Origin: an uncultured Burkholderiaceae bacterium
GTDB taxonomy: Bacteria; Pseudomonadota; Gammaproteobacteria; Burkholderiales; Burkholderiaceae
Length of the DNA: 9,330 nt
Assembly (NCBI GenBank): GCA_937871985.1
Contig: CALMPB010000088.1
Location: forward strand, 1-9,330
Direction: 5' to 3'
The position numbers and the translations under genes were made by a program. Below are positions 6,451-9,330 of this stretch, piece after piece; the stretch's first letter is position 1; each line of letters begins with the position of its first letter. Under the pieces are notes generated by a model. It saw only the letters and a list, made by a program, of their open reading frames with translations. It was not told the DNA's origin and searched no databases.

Positions 6451-6584
6451 TCCTGAGGAGCGCTGCACCGGGATGCAGGCTGGCTTGGGGAAGCCTTCGG
6501 GCAAAGTTGTCCTCGACTTTGCCGCGGGTTTCCCGGCGCCGCCGCCCGCCAGGCTCAGGACGGTTACTTGTTTGAACGGCGCTC
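6451..6584 (+). promoter_or_regulatory. SAH riboswitch (S-adenosylhomocysteine aptamer)
   Basis: The conserved parts of the SAH riboswitch are all present upstream of ahcY, its usual target. P1 is tcctgag (6451–6457) with ctcagga (6554–6560), 7 bp. The core strings ggagcgctgc (6457–6466) and ccaggctc (6549–6556) match the class. The pseudoknot is gagcgc (6458–6463) with gcgctc (6579–6584), a perfect 6 bp. Compared with the common cgag/ctcg form of P1, this one has tgag/ctca, a compensated C-G to T-A change. P2 probably starts with cggg/cccg (6469–6472/6545–6548), but its arm carries about 72 extra bases with further hairpins. The class binds SAH and raises expression of SAH recycling genes; that is family knowledge, not visible here. 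Confidence 0.93.
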
Positions 6585-6661
6585 ATCATTCTCCTGCGTG
6601 CAGGCGAGGGTGGGCAAAACCGTTACCGCCTCCGCTCGCGCAGGTTTATTGGGATATCACC

Positions 6662-8080
<1,419 letters not shown>

Positions 8081-8113
8081 TCTTAATCCGCCCGTTCGCG
8101 GATAGCCGGGCAA

Positions 8114-8149
8114 GGCAAGGGCCGGCGGACATTTCCACCGGCCCTTGCC
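8114..8149 (+). terminator. Strong hairpin between ahcY and the next gene
   Basis: ggcaagggccgg (8114–8125) pairs perfectly with ccggcccttgcc (8138–8149), 12 bp, and gga/tcc continues inside the loop. The following bases (gttgtgcaacc) are not a proper T run, so full termination is doubtful. It may act as a partial terminator or protect the ahcY 3' end. It ends 13 nt before the ribosome-binding site of the next gene. Confidence 0.5.
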
Positions 8150-8177
8150 GTTGTGCAACCACAAGGAGAGCAAGACC

Positions 8178-8513
8178 ATGGAACTATTGTTGATCTGGAT
8201 TCTGAACGCCGTTGCCCTATTGATTGTGGCGTATATTTTGCCGGGAATTTCGGTGGCCTCGTTCTGGTCGGCGCTTATCGCCGCCCTGGTTCTGGGCCTG
8301 CTCAATACGCTGGTCAAGCCTTTGCTGGTGCTGCTTACGCTGCCCATCACCATCGTTACCCTGGGCCTGTTCCTGCTGGTGCTCAATGCGCTGGTGTTCT
8401 GGTTCGCCGGCTCCATACTCAAGGGCTTCCAGGTGAACGGCTTTTGGTGGGCGGTGCTGGGCGCCATCATCTACAGTATTGTTTCGGGCCTGCTGTCCAG
8501 GCTGATTGCTTGA
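8178..8513 (+). CDS. Phage holin family (PF04020-type) small membrane protein
   Basis: A 111-residue, very hydrophobic protein with about four membrane segments (roughly 3–21, 27–46, 49–77 and 88–110). The pattern GLLNTLVKPLLVLLTLPITIVTLGLF, read across residues 40–65, then LNALVF, LKGFQVNGFWWAVLGA and a final SIVSGLL, matches the family annotated as 'phage holin family protein' (older DUF360). The name is historical: nothing phage-like surrounds it, no endolysin is present, and it is chromosomal in many bacteria. Its function is not known. The ATG at 8178 has a good aaggag (8163–8168) 9 nt upstream; a TTG at 8145 would lie in the hairpin and is rejected. It sits between ahcY and metF, and metF starts 20 nt after its stop, so the two are very likely cotranscribed. 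Confidence 0.85.
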   Translation: MELLLIWILNAVALLIVAYILPGISVASFWSALIAALVLGLLNTLVKPLLVLLTLPITIVTLGLFLLVLNALVFWFAGSILKGFQVNGFWWAVLGAIIYSIVSGLLSRLIA

Positions 8514-8533
8514 TACGTGTTAACAGGCTTTAA

Positions 8534-9330
8534 ATGACTTCGACATCCATAACTACAAAAAAGCCCATCAGCCTCGAGTTCTTCCCCCCGCGCGACATCG
8601 CCGCGCAGGAGAAGCTGGTTCGCTCGGCCAAGCAGTTGCTGGCCGTGCAGCCCGAGTACGTCAGCGTCACGTTCGGCGCGGGCGGTTCCACCCGTTCGGG
8701 CACGGCCGACACCGTGCGCATGATGCAGAACCTGGGCCTGGACGCCGCGCCGCATTTGTCCTGCATCGGGGCCTCGCGCGCGGTGCTGGCCGAGATCCTG
8801 GATGCGTATCGCCAGCAGGGCATACGCCGCATCGTGGCTTTGCGCGGCGATATCCCTTCCGGGATGGGGGGCGACCGCGGCGACCTGCAATATGCCAGCG
8901 ATTTGGTGCGTTTCATTCGCGAGCATAGCGGCGACTGGTTCCACATCGAAGTCGCGGCCTACCCTGAAATGCATCCGCAGGCGCATGGCTCGCGCGCCGA
9001 CTTGGAGCATTTCGTGGCCAAGGTCAATGCGGGGGCCAATAGCGCCATCACGCAGTATTTCTTCAACGCGGACGCCTATTTCGATTTCGTGAGCCGGGCG
9101 CGCGCCAAGGGCGTGGCGGTGCCCATCGTGCCCGGCATCATGCCCATTACCAATCATTCGCAACTGGTGCGCTTTTCGGATATGTGCGGGGCGGAAATCC
9201 CGCGCTGGATCCGTCAGCGCCTGAGCGAATTCGGCGACGACAGAGCCTCCATCAAGGCCTTCGGCCTGGATGTCGTCACGCGCCTGTGCCAGAACCTCCT
9301 GGACCAGGGCGCCCCCGGCCTGCATTTCTA
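8534..9330 (+). CDS. metF: 5,10-Methylenetetrahydrofolate reductase (3' end cut by window edge)
   Basis: FAD-dependent reductase making 5-methyltetrahydrofolate, the methyl donor for methionine synthesis from homocysteine; cytoplasmic. The frame from the ATG at 8534 runs 265 codons to the window end without a stop; the family is usually about 275–300 residues, so only a short tail is missing. Seen: SLEFFPPR (13–20) with E15, the equivalent of the E. coli catalytic Glu28, FGAGGST (47–53), ALRGDIP (102–108) with D106 matching Asp120, AYPEMHP (142–148), ITQYFFNADAY (172–182) with Q174 matching Gln183, and PGIMPI (200–205). The residue equivalences are from family knowledge. The ribosome-binding site is weak (acagg, 6 nt upstream). 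It lies 20 nt after the membrane protein gene and shares the direction of ahcY, feeding the same methyl cycle. Confidence 0.96.
   Translation, partial: MTSTSITTKKPISLEFFPPRDIAAQEKLVRSAKQLLAVQPEYVSVTFGAGGSTRSGTADTVRMMQNLGLDAAPHLSCIGASRAVLAEILDAYRQQGIRRIVALRGDIPSGMGGDRGDLQYASDLVRFIREHSGDWFHIEVAAYPEMHPQAHGSRADLEHFVAKVNAGANSAITQYFFNADAYFDFVSRARAKGVAVPIVPGIMPITNHSQLVRFSDMCGAEIPRWIRQRLSEFGDDRASIKAFGLDVVTRLCQNLLDQGAPGLHF

Noticed and set aside
8178..8513. Prophage or lysis cassette suggested by the name 'holin'
   Set aside because: No endolysin, integrase, attachment site or structural gene is near; the family name does not imply phage origin.

Overview
The window is GC-rich, tightly packed chromosomal DNA from a betaproteobacterium. 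I place it in the Burkholderiales, most likely Alcaligenaceae (the Bordetella / Achromobacter / Pusillimonas group). This rests on protein style, on the dapF–DUF484–xerC block next to two LpxL-type acyltransferases and a divergent metK, and on an S-adenosylhomocysteine (SAH) riboswitch in front of ahcY. I see no insertion sequence, prophage gene, CRISPR array, tRNA or rRNA. It looks like core chromosome, so the novelty here is in RNA regulation rather than in accessory genes.

Left half (1–4567), all on the minus strand, read right to left: two lipid A-type late acyltransferases (4567–3725 and 3672–2782), a 180-bp gap with an AT-rich part that probably holds the dapF promoter, then dapF (2601–1708), a DUF484/GAF-like gene (1711–1022, ATGA overlap with dapF) and xerC (1007 to beyond base 1, cut by the window edge). 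These genes serve outer-membrane lipid A acylation, the diaminopimelate/lysine and peptidoglycan precursor pathway, and chromosome dimer resolution.

Centre (4568–4822): a 255-bp divergent control region. Its right part is a metK leader of about 175 nt that folds on paper into a series of hairpins. It holds a possible pseudoknot and a 9-nt repeat, gtatcgctg. One copy starts the leader and the other runs into the metK GTG start codon, so one internal segment could pair with either. I cannot assign it to a known riboswitch class; it is the best candidate for something undescribed.

Right half (4823–9330), all on the plus strand: metK (SAM synthetase), a strong intrinsic terminator, a small four-cysteine DUF1289 protein, an SAH riboswitch with an unusually long P2 arm, ahcY (SAH hydrolase), a strong intergenic hairpin, a four-helix 'phage holin family' (PF04020-type) membrane protein, and metF (methylenetetrahydrofolate reductase, cut by the right edge). 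Together metK, ahcY and metF cover most of the activated methyl cycle. MetK makes SAM, methyltransferases turn it into SAH, AhcY splits SAH into homocysteine and adenosine, and MetF supplies methyl-THF for remethylation. The methionine synthase (metE/metH) is not in the window. The SAH riboswitch should turn on ahcY, and probably the genes after it, when SAH builds up.
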